Part shown: in pieces, positions 17,117-24,259 of the stretch
How the letters are laid out: every line of letters starts with the position of its first letter
How positions within the stretch are numbered: position 1 is the stretch's first letter
Source: Devosia geojensis
GTDB taxonomy: Bacteria > Pseudomonadota > Alphaproteobacteria > Rhizobiales > Devosiaceae
NCBI RefSeq assembly: GCF_000969415.1
Contig: NZ_JZEX01000088.1
Location: forward strand, 54,789 to 118,788
Direction of reading: 5' to 3'
DNA length: 64,000 nt
Made by a program: the position numbers and the translations under genes
Notes under the pieces: model-generated
The model's input: only the letters and a program-made list of their open reading frames with translations
Told to the model about the DNA's origin: nothing
Database searches by the model: none

Positions 17117-17842
17117 TCAAGACGACGCGCCGGGCGGTGACTGCGTCGTATCGATCCGTTCGGCAAGATAGGGCAGGCTGTTCTCGAAATGCGTGCGCGT
17201 CAGCGATGCCAACAGGACCCCGTCGCGAGCGGCGAGCGCCGTGAACATCTTGGTGTGCTCGATCAGGGCCTGTGTCCAGCGGCCGGTATCGAGATTGGCT
17301 AGCGCGCGGGCTCTTTCGACGCGCGGCAGCAAGGATTGCCAGACCGAATAAAGCACCGGGCTGTCAGCGATTTCCACGGTTCGCCTATGGATGAGCTGAT
17401 TGACGCGCATATAGGCGGCGCGGTCCTTGTTCGTATGGAGGTCCACCATCTCCGCAAGCAGCCGGCCGATTTCCGCGATTTCCGCCTCAGTGATCTTCCG
17501 GCAGGCCATTTCGGCCGCCAGCCCTTCAATCGTTCCGAAAACCGTAAATAAATCAGCGATGTCCGGCGCGCGGACTTGAGAAACGACAACGCTGCGATTG
17601 GGCAGCAGATCCACCAGCCCCTCGGCTGCCAGGGTACGCAATGCCTCGCGCACCGGCGTCCGCGACACACCCAACTGCTCGCAGAGCTGCTGCTCCCGCA
17701 ATCGGGTGCCGGGAGGCATCTCTCCCGTCAGGATCATCGAGCGCAAATGCGCTGCAGCTTCTGTATGCAAGTGTCCTTTGCGACGACCGGCTGGAGCGGT
17801 GTCTTCATCGGATTCCTGGGACTGCGGGCCGAGATATTTCAT
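17117..17842 (-). CDS. GntR family transcriptional regulator, FCD subfamily (module regulator)
   Basis: DNA-binding regulator, 241 aa from the ATG at 17842 (GAGCAGG just upstream); longer starts would cross the operator. Winged helix at about residues 25-95 with the recognition region VSRTPVREALRTLAAEGLV, followed by an FCD ligand domain containing the HRRTVE and HTKM histidines typical of metal-binding FCD folds. It diverges from the CoA-transferase gene, with an operator midway, and further matching operators precede two neighbouring operons. A degenerate copy (17847-17860) sits directly before its own start codon, so autoregulation is likely. It is the best candidate for binding CTTGTATGCAAG. 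Confidence 0.9.
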   Translation of the reverse strand: MKYLGPQSQESDEDTAPAGRRKGHLHTEAAAHLRSMILTGEMPPGTRLREQQLCEQLGVSRTPVREALRTLAAEGLVDLLPNRSVVVSQVRAPDIADLFTVFGTIEGLAAEMACRKITEAEIAEIGRLLAEMVDLHTNKDRAAYMRVNQLIHRRTVEIADSPVLYSVWQSLLPRVERARALANLDTGRWTQALIEHTKMFTALAARDGVLLASLTRTHFENSLPYLAERIDTTQSPPGASS

Positions 17843-17846
17843 GCCT

Positions 17847-17860
17847 GCTCGTATGCAATC
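17847..17860 (-). promoter_or_regulatory. Degenerate operator copy before the GntR start codon
   Basis: Minus strand GATTGCATACGAGC matches the extended site TCTTGCATACAAGA at 10 of 14 positions. Its position between the perfect operator and the start codon of the regulator suggests autoregulation, but it could be chance. Confidence 0.35.
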
Positions 17861-17900
17861 GAGGAAAAAAAGACAACACGAATGTTGCAGCGGTACGATT

Positions 17901-17928
17901 TTGCCACTATCCAATTCTTGCATACAAG
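17901..17928 (+). promoter_or_regulatory. Promoter with GntR/FCD operator copy 4 (CoA-transferase operon)
   Basis: TTGCCA (17901-17906) is followed after 10 bp by CTTGCATACAAG (17917-17928), the same orientation and almost the same spacing as in the two leftward promoters. It lies in the 150-bp divergent region between the regulator and the CoA-transferase gene and can serve both directions. Confidence 0.75.
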
Positions 17929-17992
17929 ATTTGGAAGTTAGCGAGCCGATCGCGACGAGCAACGTCCAGTTGCGCCAGGATGGAGGATAGGC

Positions 17993-19216
17993 ATGGCAGA
18001 CGTAATTGGGTCAACAGGCGCGCAACCGCAGCCGCTCGCGGGATTGCGCGTGCTGGACATGAGCCAGGTCATGGCCGGGCCATTCTGCTGCATGCTGCTC
18101 GGCGACATGGGCGCCGACGTGATCAAGATCGAACCGCCCGGAGTTGGCGACCAGACGCGCAAATCGATGGGCTTTCGCATGAAAGGCGAGGATAGCCCGG
18201 GCTTTCTGGCGCTCAACCGCAACAAGCGGTCGATCACGCTCAACCTCAAGACCGAAGCCGGAAGGAAAGTCCTGCACCGACTAGTTCAGACTGCCGACAT
18301 CGTCGTCGAGAACGGCCGGCCGGGCGTCACCAAGCGCCTCGCGGCGGACTACGAAACCCTGTCGAAGATCAATCCAAGGCTTATCTATGCCAGCATTTCC
18401 GGCTTCGGCCAGACCGGCCCGTGGTCGCAGCGCGCCGGGTTCGATCTTATCGCCCAAGCGATGGCCGGCGTGATCAGCGCCACCGGACTTGCGGGGGCCG
18501 AGCCGGTCAAATCCGGCATTCCCGTGGGCGATCTGGGCGCTGGCCTCTTTGCGGCATATGGCATCCTCAGCGCCGTGATCGGTCGGCAGACCAGCGGACG
18601 CGGCCAGTACATCGACACCTCCCTGCTCGACGCGGCATTGGCGCTGTCGGTATGGGAAAGCACCGAATACTGGGCGACCGGCAATTCGCCGGCTCCGCTC
18701 GGCACCGCCAACCGGATGAGCGCGCCCTACCAGGCCTTCGCAGCCTCCGATGGCACATTCGTCGTAGGGGCCGCCAACCAGAAGCTGTGGCTGATCTTCT
18801 GCGATGTCGTCGACCGCGCCGACCTGAAGGACGATCCGCGCTATGCCACGAATGTCGAGCGGGTCCGCGCACGTTCGGAACTGGCGGCTGAGCTTGCTCC
18901 AACTTTCCTGACACGCACGGCCGGGGAATGGGTCGACGCCTTCCTTGCTGCCGGCGTTCCGGCCGGCCCGATCTATGACTACGCCAGAGCGCTCGACAAT
19001 GACCACGTCCATCACCGTAAGGCCGTTATCGAGATCGAGCATCCGGTGGAGGGCAAGTTCCGCGCGCTCGGCTTCCCGGCCAAGCTGTCCGCGACGCCAG
19101 CGAGCGTGCGCATGCCACCTCCGCTTCTCGGCCAGCATACCGAGGAGATCCTTGCCGAACTAGGGCTCGACGCGGAACAATCAAGGCTCGACGAAGCGGG
19201 AGCTTTTGCAGCATGA
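17993..19216 (+). CDS. CaiB/BaiF class III CoA-transferase
   Basis: Cytoplasmic family III CoA-transferase, 407 aa, the standard size. The N-terminus GLRVLDMSQVMAGPFCCMLLGDMGADVIKIE is the family signature region (CoA binding), and D180 in PVGDLGAG is the expected catalytic aspartate that forms the acyl-enzyme. It moves CoA from a donor such as succinyl-CoA to a carboxylic acid. It overlaps the crotonase gene by 4 bp, so activation of an acid followed by hydration, hydrolysis or cleavage of the acyl-CoA is the expected order. Acid substrate unknown. Confidence 0.92.
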   Translation: MADVIGSTGAQPQPLAGLRVLDMSQVMAGPFCCMLLGDMGADVIKIEPPGVGDQTRKSMGFRMKGEDSPGFLALNRNKRSITLNLKTEAGRKVLHRLVQTADIVVENGRPGVTKRLAADYETLSKINPRLIYASISGFGQTGPWSQRAGFDLIAQAMAGVISATGLAGAEPVKSGIPVGDLGAGLFAAYGILSAVIGRQTSGRGQYIDTSLLDAALALSVWESTEYWATGNSPAPLGTANRMSAPYQAFAASDGTFVVGAANQKLWLIFCDVVDRADLKDDPRYATNVERVRARSELAAELAPTFLTRTAGEWVDAFLAAGVPAGPIYDYARALDNDHVHHRKAVIEIEHPVEGKFRALGFPAKLSATPASVRMPPPLLGQHTEEILAELGLDAEQSRLDEAGAFAA

Positions 19217-19995
19217 GCACGGCTTCCGGTGCGGTGCGCCTGACCCGCCAGGATCAGGTGGCCCATGTCGTATTCGACCGCCCCGAGGCGCGAAACGCTT
19301 TCACCTGGGCGATGTACGAAGAACTCGACGCGATCTGCGCCGAATTGGCCGGGGACGAGAACCTGCGCGCCGTCACCTTCCGGGGCGCAGGCGGCAAAGC
19401 GTTCGTTGCCGGCTCGGACATCAGCCAGTTCCAGCAGTTCAACGGGGGCGACGACGGCATCGCCTACGAAGCCAAGATGAACCGCTATTTCCGCCGGCTC
19501 ATCGATCTGCCGATGCCGACGATCGCCATCATCGATGGCTGGGCGGTAGGGGGCGGACTCAACATCGCGGCGTGCTGCGACATTCGTTTAGCCGCACGCA
19601 GCGCCAAGTTCGGCACACCGATCGCCCGCACCATCGGCAATTGCGTGTCGATGGAAACCTATGTGCGCATCGTTGCCGGTTTCGGCGAGCCTCGCGCCAA
19701 GCGCATGCTGCTGCTGGCCGAGTTCATCGACGCCGACGAAGCCTTCCAGGCAGGATTCGTGACTCACGTCGTCGAACCCAATGAGCTCGACGAAGCCGCT
19801 GAAAAGCTCGTTGCGACGCTGCTGGCCAACGCTCCGCTGACCCTCAGGGTTAGCAAGGCCGCGATGGCCCGCCTCGCCGAGCGCGAGATCGATCCCGCCG
19901 ACGATCTGGTTTCGCTCGTCTATGGCAGCCAGGATTTTCGCCGCGGCGTCGCAGCCTTCGTTTCCAAGACCACCCCCAAATGGACCGGCCGCTGA
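19213..19995 (+). CDS. Enoyl-CoA hydratase/isomerase family protein (crotonase)
   Basis: 260-aa crotonase-fold enzyme. Oxyanion-hole segments AGSDISQF (near residue 66) and GGGLNIAACCDIRLA (near residue 115) are present. The usual pair of hydratase glutamates is not obvious by eye; SMETYVRIVAGFGEPRAKRM is the corresponding region and supplies at least one. It may be a hydratase, isomerase, hydrolase or decarboxylase. Coupled by a 4-bp overlap to the CoA-transferase. Confidence 0.88.
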   Translation: MSTASGAVRLTRQDQVAHVVFDRPEARNAFTWAMYEELDAICAELAGDENLRAVTFRGAGGKAFVAGSDISQFQQFNGGDDGIAYEAKMNRYFRRLIDLPMPTIAIIDGWAVGGGLNIAACCDIRLAARSAKFGTPIARTIGNCVSMETYVRIVAGFGEPRAKRMLLLAEFIDADEAFQAGFVTHVVEPNELDEAAEKLVATLLANAPLTLRVSKAAMARLAEREIDPADDLVSLVYGSQDFRRGVAAFVSKTTPKWTGR

Positions 19996-20043
19996 AGTTC
20001 CCATGGCCGCCGGGCGGCCGGCCATTGCATCGAGGAGGAAGCA

Positions 20044-21804
20044 ATGCTCAACCCGACCGGTGACATTCCGGTCTGGACCAAGATCGATCTGGTCCTGACA
20101 TCGAGCCGCCAGTACGACAATCCCTACGTCGAGGTCGACGTCTGGGTCGACCTCCAAGGGCCAGGCTTTTTCCGCCGCGTCTACGGTTTCTGGAACGGCG
20201 GTTCTGAGTTCATCGTGCGCGTGCTCGCCACCACACCGGGTAAATGGCACTGGACATCCGGCAGCAACATGCAAGACCCGGGACTTACCGGCCGGTCCGG
20301 AAGCTTCACCGCACGCGGCTTCAACGAAGCCGAACTTGCCGAAAACCCCAACCGGCGGGGCATGGTGAAAGCCACTCCCGACGGACGCGGTCTGCAGTAT
20401 GCAGACGGTACGCCTTATTTCCTCATCGGCGATACCTGGTGGTCCTTGCCCAGCTTCCGCTTTCCGCTCAAGGGGGGACGGGGCGACGCCGACGCCATCG
20501 GACCTCATGCAACGCTCAATGACTATGTGGCGCTGCGCAAGGCGCAGGGTTTCAACTGCATCGGCCTCATCGCCGCGCAGCCGGCCTGGAAGAACGACGG
20601 CAAGCCAAACAGCCTGCAGATGGAGGACGGCACGTGGGTGCGTGCGGCCTGGCGCCAGCCCGGCACCCAATCGGCCAAGGACATGCACAACGAGGGCGGC
20701 CTTCCATTTGAGTTTCCGGGCAAGGTGCCGGGGTTCGAAGACGTGTTTCCGGACATGGACCGGATCAACCCCGACTACTTCAAGGTGCTCGATGCCAAGA
20801 TCGACTATCTCAATGCCGAGGGTTTCGTACCGTTCATCGAGGTCGCCCGGCGCGACACTGGGCAGGCCTGGCAGAAGTTCCACGATTTCGCGGAGTCCTA
20901 CGCGCGCTACGTCAACTACGTGTTCGCGCGCTATCAGGCCAACATCACCATCCTCAGCCCCATCCACTACGACTACTACGAGCAGACGATACCCGCAGCC
21001 GACTATTCGGCCGCGATCGAGCACGCGCTCGAGCGGCACGGACGTCCGCCTTTCGGCACCATGCTGTCGGCCAATCCCAATCCCTCGACGCTGGTCAATT
21101 TCGGTGCCGACAGCTGGGTCGACCTGCATCAGTCGGGCAACGTGCGCGAGCATTATACCTACTGGTACCTGACCGAGATCTTCCACGCCGCGCCGACCAA
21201 GCCCGCCATCAACGGCGAACCCTACTACGCGGGGCTCCATCAGCTCGGCACGCCTTATCCGCTGCGTGTCCCGCCGGACAGCCGCGAGGACCGCTACTAT
21301 GTGCGTTCGGGGCTTTACGGCAGCTTTCTGTCGGGCGGGCTGGCGGGCTTCATCTATGGCGCCGAAGGCATCTGGCAGTCCGACACCGAACCCGACTCGC
21401 TCCACAAGATGTGGGACAGCTTCCGCTGGCAGTCGGGCGCGGAGGTGCAGCATCTGAAAGCCTTTGCCATGATCAAGGGCGAAACCTACCGCCAGCTCGA
21501 ACCGATGGCGGACCTCGTCATGCCCAACAAGGCCGCGCCGGACTTCGCCTATCACGGCTGGAGCTATTGCGCGCGCACGCCGGACCGCAGCCTCTTCATG
21601 CTCTATTTCGAGGATCAGGCGCCGCTCGAAGCCAAGTTGCGCGGGGTCGAGGTCGGCGCGCGCTACCGCCCCCGGTTCTTCGATCCGCGCAAGGGCGAAT
21701 GGCACGCACCCGCCGACATGCTGGTCGTGCCCCGCAGCTCGGTCCTCGTCCTGCCGCAGCGCCCCGATGCCCAGGACTGGGGACTGATGCTCGAACGAAC
21801 ATAG
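20044..21804 (+). CDS. DUF5060/DUF4038 glycoside-hydrolase-like protein
   Basis: 586-aa protein with an N-terminal beta-sandwich DUF5060 (about residues 5-90), a DUF4038 TIM barrel (about 105-470) and a small C-terminal beta domain. DUF4038 is the fold of the GH140 apiosidase and related glycosidases. Candidate catalytic residues are the Asp/Glu cluster in HYDYYE (near residue 313) and E392 in NGEPYY, the position expected for a clan GH-A nucleophile. There is no signal peptide, so it acts in the cytoplasm on an imported glycoside. It follows the crotonase gene by 48 bp with an AGGAGGAA site. Linkage specificity is unknown. Confidence 0.82.
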   Translation: MLNPTGDIPVWTKIDLVLTSSRQYDNPYVEVDVWVDLQGPGFFRRVYGFWNGGSEFIVRVLATTPGKWHWTSGSNMQDPGLTGRSGSFTARGFNEAELAENPNRRGMVKATPDGRGLQYADGTPYFLIGDTWWSLPSFRFPLKGGRGDADAIGPHATLNDYVALRKAQGFNCIGLIAAQPAWKNDGKPNSLQMEDGTWVRAAWRQPGTQSAKDMHNEGGLPFEFPGKVPGFEDVFPDMDRINPDYFKVLDAKIDYLNAEGFVPFIEVARRDTGQAWQKFHDFAESYARYVNYVFARYQANITILSPIHYDYYEQTIPAADYSAAIEHALERHGRPPFGTMLSANPNPSTLVNFGADSWVDLHQSGNVREHYTYWYLTEIFHAAPTKPAINGEPYYAGLHQLGTPYPLRVPPDSREDRYYVRSGLYGSFLSGGLAGFIYGAEGIWQSDTEPDSLHKMWDSFRWQSGAEVQHLKAFAMIKGETYRQLEPMADLVMPNKAAPDFAYHGWSYCARTPDRSLFMLYFEDQAPLEAKLRGVEVGARYRPRFFDPRKGEWHAPADMLVVPRSSVLVLPQRPDAQDWGLMLERT

Positions 21805-21827
21805 TCCTTCCTTCTCAACACATGAGA

Positions 21828-21853
21828 AAGGCGCCCCCTCCTGGAGGCGCCTT
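21828..21853. terminator. Bidirectional terminator hairpin
   Basis: AAGGCGCC (21828-21835) pairs with GGCGCCTT (21846-21853) between the convergent glycosidase-like gene and RraA-like gene 3. AAA precedes and TCT follows the stem, so it can act in both directions. Confidence 0.65.
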
Positions 21854-21876
21854 CTGTCGGGAGGACAGTCGTGGGC

Positions 21877-22653
21877 TTATGCCCGTCCGAGCCGCCTGAG
21901 GAAGTCCTCACGCTTCTTCTTGTAGGGATGCGGCGGCATGTCGGGAAACATCGGCTTGGTCGATTCATCGGGCTCGATGCCAAGAACCTCGAACAGCATG
22001 GCCCGGTCGTAGCGGTCGTTCTCGGACTCCTGCTTGGCGTAATACAGCACGTCGTCGATGACGTCCTGCGGCACGACGATGGCCCCGTCGCCGTCGGCCA
22101 CGATTAGATCGCCCGGCTTGACCGCCGCACCGCCGATTTCGACCGTCGAATCGGGCTCACCGAATTCGACGCGCCCCTGATACATGGGCTGCACCACCCA
22201 GCGATGCCAGCAAGGCATGGCCTTCTGGTAAAGCTGCTCGTCGGTATCGCGCGCACCGCCATTGGTCAGCACGCCCTTGACCCCGCGCGCCGCCCAGACC
22301 ATCGAGTCCATCGATCCGATGGCAGGGGTTTTCTGGCCCATGGTGTCTATGACGAGGAAATCGCCTTCCCCGACCTGCTCGCGGAAATCGCCCATGTTCC
22401 AGAGCTGTCCGTACCAGTATTCATAGGCCCACTTCGTATAGTCTTCCGGTGCGAGATCGGGCACGCGGGTCTTGGTGGGAATGTGCCGGTAAGTCTGGGC
22501 GAAGCCGGCTGCCTTGGTACGATAAAGCGGACGAATCTCCGGGTCGACCGTGCCGACATGGTGCAGGCCCACCCAGTCCATGCCGTCGCGGATATCCGTG
22601 ACGCGCAGCTTTGCGACAGTATCCAGAATCTCTTTGCGTTTTGCCGTATCCAA
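21877..22653 (-). CDS. RraA-fold enzyme 3
   Basis: 258-aa member of the RraA/HMG-aldolase fold. Active-site loop GVLTNGGARD keeps Arg-Asp with Asn before Gly, as in enzyme 2; late motif GGAAVKPGDLIVADGDGAIVVP. A C-terminal extension of about 30 basic and proline-rich residues is not present in enzymes 1 and 2. It lies 24 bp after the RpiB-like gene, and the two form an operon that diverges from an FCD regulator. A role in splitting a 2-oxo sugar acid is plausible but unproven. Confidence 0.86.
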   Translation of the reverse strand: MDTAKRKEILDTVAKLRVTDIRDGMDWVGLHHVGTVDPEIRPLYRTKAAGFAQTYRHIPTKTRVPDLAPEDYTKWAYEYWYGQLWNMGDFREQVGEGDFLVIDTMGQKTPAIGSMDSMVWAARGVKGVLTNGGARDTDEQLYQKAMPCWHRWVVQPMYQGRVEFGEPDSTVEIGGAAVKPGDLIVADGDGAIVVPQDVIDDVLYYAKQESENDRYDRAMLFEVLGIEPDESTKPMFPDMPPHPYKKKREDFLRRLGRA

Positions 22654-22677
22654 CGACCTTTCCTCCTCGGTTCGTGT

Positions 22678-23190
22678 TCAGGGCTGTTCGCGTCGCATCT
22701 CCGCCTCGAGGTCGCCGAGCTTGGCGACCCTGCGACGGAACTGCGGCTCGGTTGAGAATTCGGCGGCAAGGAAGGTCCGCACCACCGAACCGATGATTTG
22801 CGGGCCGATGATCCAGGCGCCCATGCACAGGACATTGACGTCGTCATGCTCGACGCATTGGCGCGCCACATAGGTGTCGTGGGCAACCGCGGCCCGAATG
22901 CCGTTGACCTTGTTGGCGGCGATGCACGCTCCCGCCCCGGTGCCGCAGACGAGAACGACGCGCTGCGCCCGTCCGGTGCGGATGAGTTCGACCGCCTCGC
23001 GCGTCACGTCGGGAAAGTCGATGGGCTCCTCCGAGGTCGCGCCGAGGCTGATCACCTCATCGCAATGGGGAGCCACGATATCGTGGACGAAGCGCTTGAG
23101 CGGAAAACCGGCGTGATCGGATGCCAGTCCGATGGCGGCGCGGCGCGGGATGACGAAGCCCGATCCGTGCTGCTCGGCTTCGCTCTGCAT
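22678..23190 (-). CDS. RpiB/LacA/LacB family sugar-phosphate isomerase
   Basis: 170-aa isomerase of the ribose-5-phosphate isomerase B family. Signature LVCGTGAGACIAANKVNGIRAA contains the catalytic cysteine (C82) and the anion-binding GTGAG loop, and the ASDHAG N-terminal motif is at about residues 23-28. RpiB enzymes interconvert ribose-5-phosphate, allose-6-phosphate or other aldose/ketose phosphates. EHDDVNVL replaces the common EHNDANVL. The start at 23190 has GGAGG at 9 bp; an ATG at 23196 is too close to that site. Pairing with an RraA-fold enzyme suggests use in a dedicated sugar pathway and not housekeeping. Confidence 0.87.
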   Translation of the reverse strand: MQSEAEQHGSGFVIPRRAAIGLASDHAGFPLKRFVHDIVAPHCDEVISLGATSEEPIDFPDVTREAVELIRTGRAQRVVLVCGTGAGACIAANKVNGIRAAVAHDTYVARQCVEHDDVNVLCMGAWIIGPQIIGSVVRTFLAAEFSTEPQFRRRVAKLGDLEAEMRREQP

Positions 23191-23237
23191 CGACATTCTC
23201 CTCCGAGATGTGGCCAGTCCTCATTGCTGACCGAGTC

Positions 23238-23251
23238 ATTACCGTGGTAAT
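23238..23251. promoter_or_regulatory. Operator palindrome of the FadR-type regulator
   Basis: ATTACC-GT-GGTAAT is a perfect 6-2-6 inverted repeat in the 135-bp region between the RpiB-like gene and the divergent FCD regulator. TTGACA-like elements follow at 23259 and 23274. This is a standard size for GntR/FadR operators and is unlike the CTTGTATGCAAG site. Confidence 0.65.
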
Positions 23252-23325
23252 ACCTCTTTGACAAGCCCTTCGCTTGACATTGTCGCGCATCGGGCCCAAG
23301 CGCTCCTGCAGTGAGGAATTGGGAC

Positions 23326-24054
23326 ATGGATGCAAAGCTCAAGCGCGGCGAGGACGAGAAGGTCCGTCACTACGACAAGGTCTTCGCTTTTCTGCGCGAA
23401 CAGCTGATCTCCGGGGCCCTGAAGGCCGGAGACCGCCTGCTTCCCGAGCGCGACCTCGCGCTCAGCCTCGGAGTCAGCCGGCCGGTTGTGCGCGAGGTGT
23501 TACGCGCACTCGCCGCCATCGGCGTCGTCGAGATACGGCACGGGTTCGGCAGCGTCGTGCGCAAGCCCGATTTCCGCGAGCTCGGGGACATCTTCACCCT
23601 GATGCTGGCGCAGCAGGACGATGTCGTCGAGGACATTCTCGAAGCACGCATCGCCATCGAACGCCAGGCGATCCGCCTCGCCTGCCGGCGCTCGAACTCT
23701 GCGGACATCGCTCAACTCAGCGCGCGTCTTGGTGACATCGAGACGACGCTGCACGATGCTGCCGCCGGCGCCGACGCGGATTTCGCCTTCCACGCCGCCA
23801 TGGTCGCCGCCGCGCACGCGCCCATGCTCGAGAGTCTCTACGCCGGTATCGCGGCGCTGCTGCGACGCTCGCATTTCGAACGCCGCGTGCGTATCACGAA
23901 GCTCCCGGAGCTCGAGACCTATGTGGCCGAGCACCACCGCCAGCTCCTGGCCGCCATCATCGAACGCGACGAAGCGCTGGCCGAGGAATTGATCGTCTCC
24001 CATTTCAGTATCGGCTCCTCCCTCGGCAGGCGATCGATGATCGATCCGAAGTAG
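23326..24054 (+). CDS. GntR family transcriptional regulator, FadR/FCD subfamily
   Basis: DNA-binding regulator, 242 aa from the ATG at 23326 (AGGAA at 7-bp spacing; a GTG at 23311 is the other candidate). Winged helix at about residues 15-80 with LPERDLALSLGVSRPVVREVLRAL-type sequence, then an FCD domain with DADFAFHAAM and EHHRQLL, which supply the conserved metal-site residues. It diverges from the RpiB-RraA3 operon across an ATTACC/GGTAAT palindrome and probably represses it and itself. Effector unknown. Confidence 0.9.
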   Translation: MDAKLKRGEDEKVRHYDKVFAFLREQLISGALKAGDRLLPERDLALSLGVSRPVVREVLRALAAIGVVEIRHGFGSVVRKPDFRELGDIFTLMLAQQDDVVEDILEARIAIERQAIRLACRRSNSADIAQLSARLGDIETTLHDAAAGADADFAFHAAMVAAAHAPMLESLYAGIAALLRRSHFERRVRITKLPELETYVAEHHRQLLAAIIERDEALAEELIVSHFSIGSSLGRRSMIDPK

Positions 24055-24215
24055 TCGAACTCACAAAGCCGATTTCCAGCGCTTTCAGCACCTCGCTCTT
24101 GAAGGTGTCCAGCCACGGTCGCGCGCTCATCCGCGTTCGGCCGGTCGCCGCCCGCCAAATGCTTTTGCTCAAACGGAGGGTGGGATAGAAAATTCATTTC
24201 CAGCATACTAGAGCA

Positions 24216-24242
24216 CTAAGAATGCGATTTATGCATACTTAG
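24216..24242. promoter_or_regulatory. Inverted-repeat operator upstream of the flavoprotein cluster
   Basis: CTAAGAATGC (24216-24225) and GCATACTTAG (24233-24242) form a 10-7-10 inverted repeat with one mismatched pair. A further half-site, GCATACTAG, lies at 24203-24211. It ends 17 bp before the first start codon of the 24.2-33.6 kb cluster. The site may bind the LysR protein encoded at the end of that cluster or one of the nearby FCD regulators. Confidence 0.55.
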
Positions 24243-24259
24243 GCGACTAGGCCGATGAA

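Noticed and set aside
19588..21705. 705-codon frame antisense to the DUF5060/DUF4038 gene
   Set aside because: It spans a gene boundary on the other strand, has low-complexity composition and no recognisable domain.
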